5,178 bases of DNA from CAZVEV01 sp964625865 (lineage in GTDB: Bacteria > Planctomycetota > Phycisphaerae > SM23-33). Location of the stretch: NCBI GenBank assembly GCA_964625865.1, contig CAZVEV010000374.1, positions 1-5,178 of the forward strand, given 5' to 3'. This document shows, piece after piece, positions 1 to 5,178 of the stretch. The notes below the pieces were generated by a model. That model saw only the letters and a list, made by a program, of their open reading frames with translations, had not been told where the DNA came from and did no database searches. The position numbers and the translations under genes were made by a program. Each line of letters begins with the position of its first letter. Within the stretch, counting starts at the first letter, position 1.

Positions 1-171
1 CCGCACGAGAAGACCCACTGCACCGCGGATCCCGGACGTAAAACTGTTCTGGAGAAAATGAGACAGGAATTAGACGAGTGGTTTCCCGCGGAATCCCGCG
101 GGGAGCCGGTAAGAATGGGAACAAGAAAAAAGCAGAAGAAGAGTAAGAAGAAACAACAGAAGAGTGATTAG
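1..171 (+). CDS. Sulfatase, C-terminal end only (5' part outside window)
   Basis: The frame is open from the first base to TAG at 169-171, giving 56 residues with no start codon in the window. The opening residues PHEKTHCTADPGRKTVLEKM, followed by RQELDEW, match the end of planctomycete type I sulfatases. In those proteins a 'DP-x-E-xx-N-L-A-x-D-P' segment is followed by a final amphipathic helix of the form 'vLxxMrxxLdxW'. Residues 42-55 are a very basic tail (RKKQKKSKKKQQKS), and the downstream sulfatase ends the same way. The family would be an exported hydrolase of sulfate esters, but the catalytic part is not visible, so activity and export are inferred. Codons such as AGA, TTA and AAA make this end more AT-rich than the second sulfatase. 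It could be another exported enzyme with a similar tail, but the DP-x-E...ADP spacing favours a sulfatase. Confidence 0.72.
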   Translation, partial: PHEKTHCTADPGRKTVLEKMRQELDEWFPAESRGEPVRMGTRKKQKKSKKKQQKSD

Positions 172-216
172 TGTTGCGCCATGAATGATGGGCGGATTCA
201 CATCCGAAGTGCAACG

Positions 217-322
217 GTGCGTTGGTGGAAACCCCTCACCCCCGGCTTGCCCTGTCGAGTGACCCTGAGCTTGTCGAAGGGAGCCCTGCCGAAGGGGCCT
301 CCGACGCACGGTTACGCGGAAT
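217..322. repeat. Interspersed intergenic repeat, copy 1 (long form with hairpin)
   Basis: Bases 229-249 are identical over 21 nt to 678-698. Bases 301-322 match 723-744 at 20 of 22 positions. Between these blocks copy 1 is longer and carries two related segments, 263-281 (CCCTGAGCTTGTCGAAGGG) and 284-297 (CCCTGCCGAAGGGG), each able to fold back on itself. An outer stem can form between 217-225 (GTGCGTTGG) and 301-309 (CCGACGCAC), with one G-U pair. The element fills most of the gap between the sulfatase tail and the TIGR04076 gene and ends 36 nt before that gene's start. No ORF in it looks real. It behaves like a REP- or MITE-type element. Confidence 0.82.
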
Positions 323-358
323 AGAGTGTCCCATCAATACTGAACAACCGAGGTCGCC

Positions 359-649
359 ATGTCAGCACCCACTTATCCTATAGAACTGAGAATAGTCGAG
401 GCCAAGGGAACTTGCGCAGCCTGCCATTCCTTGGGCGACACATTCTCCATCCCAGGCACAACGGAACGGTTCGCCTGCGACTCGCTGTGTATTCATGCTC
501 TGTATAGTATGTTACCCAAGATCATCGCTTTAAGGTACGGCGGCACATTCCCCTGGACACACGATGAACCGGACGTTGTAAGGCACGCCTGCCCGGATGC
601 GACGAACGTGCGTGTATTTGAGATTCGCAGAATGAGACTGGAGCCGTAG
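359..649 (+). CDS. TIGR04076 family protein (small Cys-containing, unknown function)
   Basis: A 96-residue protein. The ATG is preceded by GAGG at 350-353 with a 5-nt spacer, which supports this start. The order of motifs fits TIGR04076, a family of about 90 residues: an N-terminal strand, G17-x-C19-x2-C22-H23 with L25-G26-D27, C40-x3-C44, then A57-L-R-Y-G-G-x-F-P-W66, the block A77-C-P-D80, and a final V-F-E-I-R-R. Five cysteines (19, 22, 40, 44, 78) and H23 could bind a metal or do redox chemistry, but I know of no established function. No signal peptide or membrane segment is seen, so it is probably cytoplasmic. It lies between two sulfatases, with repeat copies in both flanking gaps. Its codon use (TTA, AGA, ATA, AGG) is more AT-rich than that of the sulfatase that follows, which may indicate a separate origin. 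Confidence 0.85.
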   Translation: MSAPTYPIELRIVEAKGTCAACHSLGDTFSIPGTTERFACDSLCIHALYSMLPKIIALRYGGTFPWTHDEPDVVRHACPDATNVRVFEIRRMRLEP

Positions 650-677
650 TCCAGATGTCGAGAACAAACGGCCATGC

Positions 678-747
678 AAACCCCTCACCCCCGGCTTGTC
701 CTGAGCTGTGCCGAAGGGGCCACCGACGCGCGGTCACGCGGAATCAG
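678..747. repeat. Interspersed intergenic repeat, copy 2
   Basis: The left 21 bases (678-698) are identical to 229-249. The right block 721-747 matches 2412-2438 of copy 3 at 25 of 27 positions and ends in CACGCGGAATCAG. The middle is a short version of the one in copy 1: CCTGAGCTGTGCCGAAGGGG instead of two tandem units. The copy lies in the 140-nt gap between the TIGR04076 gene and the second sulfatase and ends 42 nt before the sulfatase ATG. Translating it would only add an artificial N-terminal extension to the sulfatase. Confidence 0.85.
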
Positions 748-776
748 GTTTCTTATCAGTCAGCAAGATCCCATTT

Positions 777-783
777 GGGAGGA
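777..783 (+). promoter_or_regulatory. Ribosome-binding site fixing the sulfatase start
   Basis: GGGAGGA lies 6 nt before the ATG at 790, a near-perfect Shine-Dalgarno match. It selects this ATG over the in-frame ATG at 655, whose downstream codons run through the intergenic repeat. Confidence 0.85.
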
Positions 784-789
784 TTGAAC

Positions 790-2247
790 ATGAATCGACG
801 AACGTTTCTAGCCGGGATGGCGGCGGCGGCGGGCACGGCAGCGGGAGTGTTGACCGCGGCGCCCAGGCCGGCGCGCAAGAAGCCGAACATCCTGTTCTTT
901 CTCGCCGACGATCAGCGTAACGACACGCTTGGCTGTGCGGGGCACCCGTTTGTCAAGACGCCGAACATCGATCGCCTCGCGGCCAACGGGGTGCGGTTCG
1001 CCAACGCCTTCGTCATCACGTCGATCTGCATGGTCAGCCGTGCGAACATCCTTACCGGCACGGCCGGGCGGACGCACTGCGTCCTGACCCGCGCCCCGGA
1101 GGTCAAGCCCGAGGCGCTGCGGGAGACCTATCCGCTGGAGCTGCGCAAGGCAGGCTACCGGACGGGCTATATCGGCAAGTGGCACGTGCGGGCCGCCGGG
1201 TTCAATCCCGCCGATCAGTTCGACGTCTATCACCAGATCTTCCGCCGCCCGTACTTCAAGCCCCAGCCGGACGGAACGAAGCGCCACGCAGCCGAACTGA
1301 TCGGCGACCGCGCCGTCGAGTTCCTCCAGTCGCAACCGGCCGACAAGCCGTTCTGCCTGTCGATCGGCTTCAACACGGCCCACGCCGAGGACGGCGACAA
1401 GCGGCCCGGCATTGGGCACTTCCCCTGGCCCAAGGCGGTCGACGGACTGTATGAGGACCGGAAGATGCCCCTCCCGCGCCTGGGCGATGCGAAGATCTAC
1501 GACAGCCAGCCCGACTTCCTCAAGAAGTCGATTAACCGCGCGCGGTATCACTGGCGATGGGACACGCCCGAGAAGTACCAGACGAATATGCGGGCGTACT
1601 TCCGCATGCTCACGGGTATGGACGGTGTGATCGGGCGCGTGCTCAAGGCGCTGGCCAAGTGCGGGCTGGCGGACAATACGATCGTCGTCTACACGGCCGA
1701 CAACGGCTACTACATGGGTGATCGCGGTTTCGCGGGCAAGTGGTCGCATTACGAGCAGTCGCTTCGCGTGCCGATGATCATCCACGACCCGCGCCTGGAG
1801 AAAGCCCAACGGGGCCGCGTGGTCGAGCCCATGGCGCTGAACATCGACCTGCCCAGCACGTTTCTCGACTGGGCCGGAGTGAAGCCTCCCGCCAGCTACC
1901 AGGGACGCAGCCTCGGACCGATCGTTAACGGACAGAAACCCAAGTGGCGCGACGACTTCTTCTGCGAACACCTCCAACTGCACCCGACCATCACATGGGA
2001 GGGCGTGCGTGACACGCGGTACATCTACGCCCGCTACTTCGACCAGGACCCCGCGTACGAGTTCCTCCACGACCTGGAGAAGGACCCCGACCAACTCACC
2101 AACTTCGCTGGCGACGCCAGATACGCCGACATCCTGTCAAAGATGCGCCGCCGCTGCGCCCAACTGGTCAAACAACACGGCGGCCCCATGCCTCCCCTGG
2201 ACCAGCGCACCCGCAAACGAAGACAAAAACGCGCCCGGAAGAAGTAG
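790..2247 (+). CDS. Type I (formylglycine) sulfatase with Tat signal
   Basis: A 485-residue hydrolase that should cleave sulfate esters outside the cytoplasm. The N-terminus N2-R-R-T-F-L-A is a twin-arginine motif followed by an Ala/Gly-rich stretch to about residue 24, so export by Tat is predicted. Sulfatase landmarks appear in order: metal-binding D40-D41 in FLADDQRND; the formylglycine site C80-M-V-S-R84 followed by L88-T-G90; G129-K-W-H132; H198 in FNTAHAEDG; D304-N305 in TADNG; K317 in GKWSHYEQSLRVP; and the C-terminal EFLHDLEKDPDQLTNFA (424-440). Length is normal for the family. The third signature position is Val rather than the usual Pro or Ala. Residues 473-485 form a basic tail (RTRKRRQKRARKK), as in the sulfatase tail at the window start. 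The enzyme needs conversion of C80 to formylglycine by a maturation enzyme not in this window. The substrate and the sulfatase subfamily cannot be assigned by eye. Confidence 0.96.
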   Translation: MNRRTFLAGMAAAAGTAAGVLTAAPRPARKKPNILFFLADDQRNDTLGCAGHPFVKTPNIDRLAANGVRFANAFVITSICMVSRANILTGTAGRTHCVLTRAPEVKPEALRETYPLELRKAGYRTGYIGKWHVRAAGFNPADQFDVYHQIFRRPYFKPQPDGTKRHAAELIGDRAVEFLQSQPADKPFCLSIGFNTAHAEDGDKRPGIGHFPWPKAVDGLYEDRKMPLPRLGDAKIYDSQPDFLKKSINRARYHWRWDTPEKYQTNMRAYFRMLTGMDGVIGRVLKALAKCGLADNTIVVYTADNGYYMGDRGFAGKWSHYEQSLRVPMIIHDPRLEKAQRGRVVEPMALNIDLPSTFLDWAGVKPPASYQGRSLGPIVNGQKPKWRDDFFCEHLQLHPTITWEGVRDTRYIYARYFDQDPAYEFLHDLEKDPDQLTNFAGDARYADILSKMRRRCAQLVKQHGGPMPPLDQRTRKRRQKRARKK

Positions 2248-2300
2248 GTCCTGCACAGGTGTCATGGGCGCCGCCCTGATTCTCCGAACCTGTTCCTGTC

Positions 2301-2321
2301 GCCATTGCCCTACTCAATGGC
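2301..2321 (+). terminator. Possible hairpin terminator after the sulfatase
   Basis: GCCATTG (2301-2307) and CAATGGC (2315-2321) form a perfect 7-bp stem with a 7-nt loop, 53 nt after the sulfatase stop. The following bases are CAGAGCTTTGGG, so there is no real T-run. It may end or protect the transcript, but the evidence is weak. The rest of 2248-2395 shows nothing I recognise. Confidence 0.33.
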
Positions 2322-2395
2322 CAGAGCTTTGGGTTCCGTACTGACCTTCATTCCCATTGACCTTGCTTTGGACTCAAGACTGAACGACCCGGAGG

Positions 2396-2438
2396 CCCCT
2401 TACCCCCGGGCCACCGGCGCACGGTCACGCGGAATCAG
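2396..2438. repeat. Interspersed intergenic repeat, copy 3 (shortened)
   Basis: CCCCTTACCCCCGG (2396-2409) corresponds to the left block of copies 1 and 2 with one substitution. It is joined directly to a right block (2412-2438) that matches copy 2 at 25 of 27 positions. The central CCTGAGC...CGAAGGGG unit is missing. Similarity may extend weakly beyond, since all three copies are followed within about 15 nt by a C/T-rich ATCA word. The copy lies between the sulfatase and the integrase remnant, with its right edge 20 nt from that remnant's stop codon. Confidence 0.78.
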
Positions 2439-2458
2439 AGCTCCTATCATCTAATGCT

Positions 2459-2599
2459 CTACGCGCCTTTGGCAGTGCTGTTGGTCGAGTCGCCCTGGCT
2501 AGATGAGAAATTCGGCAGCGAGTTCATCGCCCCGCCCACGTCGAGCAGGACGGGACCGGTGTAGCAGTTCATGGTCAGATCGCTGCGCAAGCGGCGCAC
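2459..2599 (-). pseudogene. Tyrosine recombinase (integrase) C-terminal remnant
   Basis: Read on the minus strand, this 46-codon stretch begins VRRLRSDLTMNCYTGPVLLD, continues VGGAMNSLPNF and ends at TAG. It resembles the end of planctomycete phage-type integrases, whose typical form is 'MRHSDxxLTMNxYTDPxLLDVxGAxxxLP'. The Tyr in TMNCYTGP would be the catalytic nucleophile. The upstream RHS-type box is distorted to RRLRSD, and in-frame sequence continues only to a TAG near 2633. The catalytic domain with its Arg-His-Arg residues is therefore absent and the gene is dead. The fragment lies just downstream of tRNA-Arg on the same strand, a usual place for an integrated element's integrase. The match is by eye from a short segment; a chance resemblance is possible but unlikely given the run of aligned residues. 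Confidence 0.62.
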
Positions 2600-2641
2600 C
2601 GGCAAGCCCAGGCAAGCCCGACCTCCGTTCCCCTAAACCGG

Positions 2642-2667
2642 AAGGCCAGCCGTAAGGGGCTGGCCTT
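2642..2667 (-). terminator. Hairpin downstream of tRNA-Arg
   Basis: AAGGCCAGCC (2642-2651) and GGCTGGCCTT (2658-2667) form a perfect 10-bp stem with a 6-nt loop. It starts 15 nt past the 3' end of the tRNA in the direction of its transcription. On the minus strand the stem is followed by CCGGTTTAGG, which has only a three-base T-run. It is probably the tRNA transcript terminator or a 3' processing boundary. Confidence 0.5.
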
Positions 2668-2682
2668 GTAAGGGGTAACGAA

Positions 2683-2756
<74 letters not shown>

Positions 2757-2859
2757 TCAGAGATCAGATTGTCCTTAACCGGCTCCAAAGAAGCAGCTAA
2801 GCGTTCGAGATACTCCGGCAAGCCCCGATAGGCGCTGACCGATCTCGACCGATCGGCAC

Positions 2860-2888
2860 AGTATAGGGACTGCCCCCCGCTGTGGCAA
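2860..2888 (-). promoter_or_regulatory. Sigma70-type promoter for tRNA-Arg
   Basis: On the minus strand TTGCCA (2883-2888) and TATACT (2860-2865) are separated by exactly 17 nt, close to the TTGACA-17-TATAAT consensus. Transcription would start near 2853, giving a leader of about 97 nt before the tRNA, to be removed by RNase P. GACCGATC occurs twice at the expected start site (2837-2844 and 2847-2854, + strand), with a 10-bp period. Confidence 0.65.
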
Positions 2889-3002
2889 GCCCAAAACACG
2901 GCATCTTCTCGAAAAGGGTGCATCCCTCTTGAGTAGGTAGAGCGATAGCGAACCGGTCTGGTGCAGGCGCGGGCCGGCAGAATATCAAGACGAGGCGACC
3001 TG

Positions 3003-3263
3003 TTGCGGCGACCTGTGCCGCCCTTCCAGGGTGAGGCCCTCTTGTTGGAATCCGTACCGGACCCTTCCGGGCCCGGCCAAGACCCGTCTGCCGGCGGGCA
3101 GGTCGGACGGTCCTTCCGCTTCCACCCGCTGCGCCTGGTGAGGGTGGTCATCATAGGCCCCGACGGCAAGGAAAGTAATCGCCGTGCCGGACGCATCCCG
3201 TACAATGACTTCTGGCACGGTTTCCTGGACGATTCGACCATCGTCACGCCGGGCAACGAGTAG
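3003..3263 (+). CDS. Hypothetical small protein, unrecognised
   Basis: A possible 86-residue protein read from TTG at 3003, which has GAGG 7 nt upstream. A GTG at 2961 in the same frame would add 14 residues but has no ribosome-binding site. I do not recognise the family. The N-terminal half is Pro/Gly-rich; the C-terminal half (RLVRVVIIGPDGKESN, then RIPYNDFWHGFLDDSTIV) looks like folded protein. By hand count about four in five third codon positions are G or C, more than the first and second positions, as expected for a real gene in this genome. No signal peptide or membrane segment is seen. It ends about 90 nt before the DUF2723 gene on the same strand, so the two could be co-transcribed. 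It may instead be a gene fragment or chance ORF, and the antisense frame is also partly open. Confidence 0.36.
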   Translation: MRRPVPPFQGEALLLESVPDPSGPGQDPSAGGQVGRSFRFHPLRLVRVVIIGPDGKESNRRAGRIPYNDFWHGFLDDSTIVTPGNE

Positions 3264-3347
3264 TCACAACGGCGTAATCCGAAGCGGTCTGCCCGGCAGG
3301 GCGTTTGGGTCCACCTGGGTTGACGCGCCAGCCGGTACGCGGATCGT

Positions 3348-3351
3348 GGAG
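3348..3351 (+). promoter_or_regulatory. Ribosome-binding site supporting a TTG start
   Basis: GGAG lies 5 nt before TTG at 3357. The in-frame ATG codons at 3375, 3393 and 3438 have no purine-rich sequence at a suitable distance, which makes TTG the best-supported start of the membrane protein gene. Confidence 0.5.
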
Positions 3352-3356
3352 TTTGC

Positions 3357-4934
3357 TTGCCTCCTGCGCCGCAAATGCCGATAACATCACGCATGCTGGA
3401 GACTCCATCGTCCCCGTCGTCTGCCCGGACCCGCCTGATGCGGTCGACCCCGGCATGGTGGGTGATCTGCCTCGTGGTCTTCTCGCTGCTCTACCTCGCT
3501 ACATGCCAGCGGGGGGTCAGTTGGCAGGACAGCGGCAACTTCCAGTGGCGCGTGCTGACGGGGGATTACCATGGCGACTTGGGGCTGGCGCTGGCCCATC
3601 CGCTGTACATTGCCGCCGGGCGAGCGGTAACCGCGATTCCGGTCGGGCCGTGGGCGGCACGGCTGAACTTCTTCAGCGGGCTGGGAATGGCCGTCGCGTT
3701 GGCCAACGTGATGGCCGTGGCGACGCTGCTGACGGGCAAGCGGTGGATAGGCGTGGCCGTCGCCGCGATGCTGTCGGTCTGCCACACGGTCTGGTGGCTG
3801 TCGACGATCGCCGAAGTCTACACATGGTCCGTCGCCGGCCTGACGGGGGAAATCTGGTTGCTCGTGATGCTGATTCGCCGCCCGCGCCGGGGCGTGCTGG
3901 CCGGACTGGCCCTGGTCAACGGGCTGGGCTGGTGCGTGCACAACTTCTCGCTGCTTCCCCTGCCGGTGTACGCGACGGTGGCTATCGTCCTGGTGGCCCG
4001 GCGGCGGCTTCCTGCGTGGTCGTTGGCCGCTGCGGTTGGGGCGTTCTGTCTCGGGGCGGGGGTGTATCTGGCGATGATTGCACATCAGGCCGCCGCAACA
4101 GACGACCTGTTCGGGGCGATCCAGTCCGCCTTGGTGGGGAACTTCGGGACAAAGGTCTTGAACGTGTCAGCCGTGTCGAAGCACGCGAAGGAGAACGCGG
4201 CATTGATGGCTATCAACTTTGTCAGTCTTCTCGGGCCACTGGCTATCGTGGGCTGGGTGCGACTGCGTCGTCGTTTGGGGCCGGCCCTGGCGTCGGCGAT
4301 AGGGGCCATTACGGTCATTCATGTCCTCTTCGTGGCGCGATACAACGTACCAGACCAGTTCACCTTCCTCCTGCCGACGCTGGTGACGGTCGCCCTGGCC
4401 GCAGCGGTGGGGCTGGCGGAGTTGGCTGAACGATCGCGAGGGTGGCTCAACGCGAGCATGGTGGCCTGCGGCCTGTCTGTCGCCCTGGCGCCTGTCATCC
4501 TCGCCTGGGCCCCTGCCCTGGCCGACCAGGCGGGAGTAGACCTTCCCGAACGACAGCGGTTCCGCGATGAGGTCCGCTACTGGCTGATTCCGTGGAAACA
4601 CGACGAGAACTCGGCCGAACGGTTCGCCCTCGCGGCGTTACGGCAGGCCGCACCAGGCGGAGTGATTCTCACCGACAGCACGGCTGACGAGGCCATACGG
4701 GTGGTCCAGCGTCTCGGGGACCTTTCCTCAGGTGTGGCGGTGTGTTTGCCGAGGGAAGGCATACCGGCCTATGACGACGATCCGGGAGCATTTCGTGCGG
4801 CGTTGGGGGGACGGCGGCTGTACCTGTCGCGTCCGCCAACGGGGAAGCTGGCCGAGGATGCGGAATTTGACAAGCCCGCGGACCATCAGGCCTTGTATCG
4901 CCACACCGCGTGGCGAGCCAAGGCATCGCTCTGA
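3357..4934 (+). CDS. DUF2723-type polytopic membrane protein (putative GT-C glycosyltransferase)
   Basis: A 525-residue integral membrane protein fitting DUF2723 (PF11028), whose human relative TMEM260 is a protein O-mannosyltransferase. After a hydrophilic Ser/Arg-rich start, a first membrane helix (about 33-50) leads to the loop Q57-D-S-G-N-F62, where the acidic residue of GT-C enzymes is expected. Next come A80-H-P-L-Y84, A101-R-L-N-F-F-S-G-L109 and A152-E-V-Y-T156, all aligning with DUF2723 landmarks, then R328-Y-N-V-P-D-Q-F-T-F-L-L-P340. About ten to eleven membrane segments are visible between 33 and 385. Residues 390-525 form a soluble C-terminal domain, probably extracytoplasmic. The predicted role is transfer of a sugar from a lipid carrier to protein or glycan; donor and acceptor are unknown. 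The usual 'HPPGYPLY' box is reduced to AHPLY. TTG start at 3357; ATG at 3375, 3393 or 3438 are alternatives. Confidence 0.9.
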   Translation: MPPAPQMPITSRMLETPSSPSSARTRLMRSTPAWWVICLVVFSLLYLATCQRGVSWQDSGNFQWRVLTGDYHGDLGLALAHPLYIAAGRAVTAIPVGPWAARLNFFSGLGMAVALANVMAVATLLTGKRWIGVAVAAMLSVCHTVWWLSTIAEVYTWSVAGLTGEIWLLVMLIRRPRRGVLAGLALVNGLGWCVHNFSLLPLPVYATVAIVLVARRRLPAWSLAAAVGAFCLGAGVYLAMIAHQAAATDDLFGAIQSALVGNFGTKVLNVSAVSKHAKENAALMAINFVSLLGPLAIVGWVRLRRRLGPALASAIGAITVIHVLFVARYNVPDQFTFLLPTLVTVALAAAVGLAELAERSRGWLNASMVACGLSVALAPVILAWAPALADQAGVDLPERQRFRDEVRYWLIPWKHDENSAERFALAALRQAAPGGVILTDSTADEAIRVVQRLGDLSSGVAVCLPREGIPAYDDDPGAFRAALGGRRLYLSRPPTGKLAEDAEFDKPADHQALYRHTAWRAKASL

Positions 4935-4985
4935 CGGTTTGACTGTCGCGGGGTTAGGCGGACAAGAGGTGGATGCGCGCCACGC

Positions 4986-5017
4986 TGGCGGCCTTGGCTC
5001 GTGCAAGGCCCTTGCCA
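4986..5017 (+). terminator. Hairpin after the DUF2723 gene
   Basis: GGCCTTG (4990-4996) and CAAGGCC (5004-5010) form a perfect stem with a 7-nt loop. The outer TGGC/GCCA can extend it across a small bulge. It begins about 50 nt after the stop codon. Only a weak T-rich stretch (ATATTTCT) follows some 10 nt later, so a terminator role is plausible but unproven. Confidence 0.4.
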
Positions 5018-5070
5018 CCCCGGCCAATATTTCTGGGGGATTTCTCAGGCCAATGGCCGGAATGATCGAG

Positions 5071-5076
5071 TATAAT
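5071..5076 (+). promoter_or_regulatory. TATAAT -10 box near the right edge
   Basis: A perfect TATAAT. No TTGACA-like -35 is found 16-18 nt upstream and there is no extended TG, so activator dependence is possible. CCGGCCA (5020-5026) and TGGCCGG (5054-5060) form an inverted repeat that spans the -35 position. The expected start near 5083 would give a leader of about 32 nt to the ATG at 5115. Confidence 0.42.
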
Positions 5077-5114
5077 AAGGGAAACGAAACGTTTGTGCGT
5101 GAAGGAATACTACC

Positions 5115-5168
5115 ATGAGACGAGGTTCTCAGCGACGTTCTGGAAGTGTAGGAACACGGGCGGGTTGA
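5115..5168 (+). CDS. Short Arg-rich ORF (leader peptide or start of a broken gene)
   Basis: ATG at 5115 is preceded by AAGGA (5102-5106) with an 8-nt spacer and lies behind the TATAAT box. The frame encodes MRRGSQRRSGSVGTRAG, with five Arg in 17 residues, and then stops at TGA. Another ATG follows at 5171, three bases from the window end. The ORF may be a leader peptide for a downstream gene, or the true gene may start at 5171, or the reading frame may be interrupted. I recognise no family. Confidence 0.35.
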   Translation: MRRGSQRRSGSVGTRAG

Positions 5169-5178
5169 AAATGGGGTC

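Larger units (their letters stand above)
2757..3356. other. Gene-poor stretch between tRNA-Arg and the DUF2723 gene
   Basis: Apart from the tRNA promoter and one doubtful ORF (3003-3263), I see no recognisable gene in these 600 bases. The stretch includes GC-rich small inverted repeats, for example CTGCC-GGCG-GGCAG around 3088-3101. Long minus-strand frames here, including one running into the tRNA, lack family motifs and credible starts. Confidence 0.5.

Noticed and set aside
655..789. N-terminal extension of the sulfatase from an ATG at 655
   Set aside because: The extra 45 codons run through intergenic repeat copy 2, and the ATG at 790 has a strong RBS and begins a Tat signal.
808..2094. 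Long minus-strand ORF opposite the sulfatase
   Set aside because: It is an antisense frame of a high-GC gene; all sulfatase motifs lie on the + strand and it has no recognisable domain.
2459..2466. CTACGCGC shared with the tRNA 5' end as a possible att duplicate
   Set aside because: Only 8 bp of simple GC-rich sequence, and it matches the wrong end of the tRNA for a typical integrase att site.
2985..3265. Minus-strand frame opposite the 86-codon ORF
   Set aside because: Its third positions are less GC-rich than those of the + strand frame and no family was recognised; only one of the two can be real.
3320..3348. TTGACG as a -35 box for the DUF2723 gene
   Set aside because: At 17 nt spacing the -10 position reads ATCGTG, which is not promoter-like.
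3305..4429. Long + strand ORF overlapping the DUF2723 gene in another frame
   Set aside because: Arg/Gly-rich low-complexity translation without membrane segments; the overlapping frame has clear family motifs.

Overview
The window most likely comes from a high-GC planctomycete-type bacterium (PVC group). The grounds are a Tat-exported type I sulfatase, the tail of a second sulfatase just upstream, a large DUF2723-type membrane protein, and a Planctomycetes-style integrase remnant. This is inference from gene content; no rRNA or marker gene is present to fix the taxonomy.

Left part (1-2247), all on the + strand: the C-terminal end of a sulfatase (1-171), a small Cys-containing protein of the TIGR04076 family (359-649), and a complete 485-residue Tat-signal sulfatase (790-2247). 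The gaps between these genes each hold a copy of an interspersed repeat. A third, shortened copy lies downstream of the second sulfatase (2396-2438). The two sulfatases probably desulfate sulfated polysaccharides or related organic sulfate esters in the periplasm; the substrate cannot be read from the sequence. No sulfatase-maturation enzyme is present in the window.

Middle part (2248-3356) is gene-poor. On the - strand it holds a tRNA-Arg(ACG) with a good upstream promoter and a downstream hairpin, followed by the decayed C-terminal end of a tyrosine recombinase. This layout suggests an old integration event at the tRNA. On the + strand there is one weakly supported 86-codon ORF of unknown function with coding-like base composition.

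Right part (3357-5178): a 525-residue polytopic membrane protein of the DUF2723/GT-C type, probably a glycosyltransferase using a lipid-linked sugar. It is followed by a hairpin, a TATAAT box, and a ribosome-binding site plus ATG opening a 17-codon Arg-rich ORF at the window edge.

I found no convincing new defence, CRISPR or secretion system. The most interesting signals are the repeat family occupying three successive intergenic gaps, the integrase scar beside tRNA-Arg, and the short ORF at the right edge.
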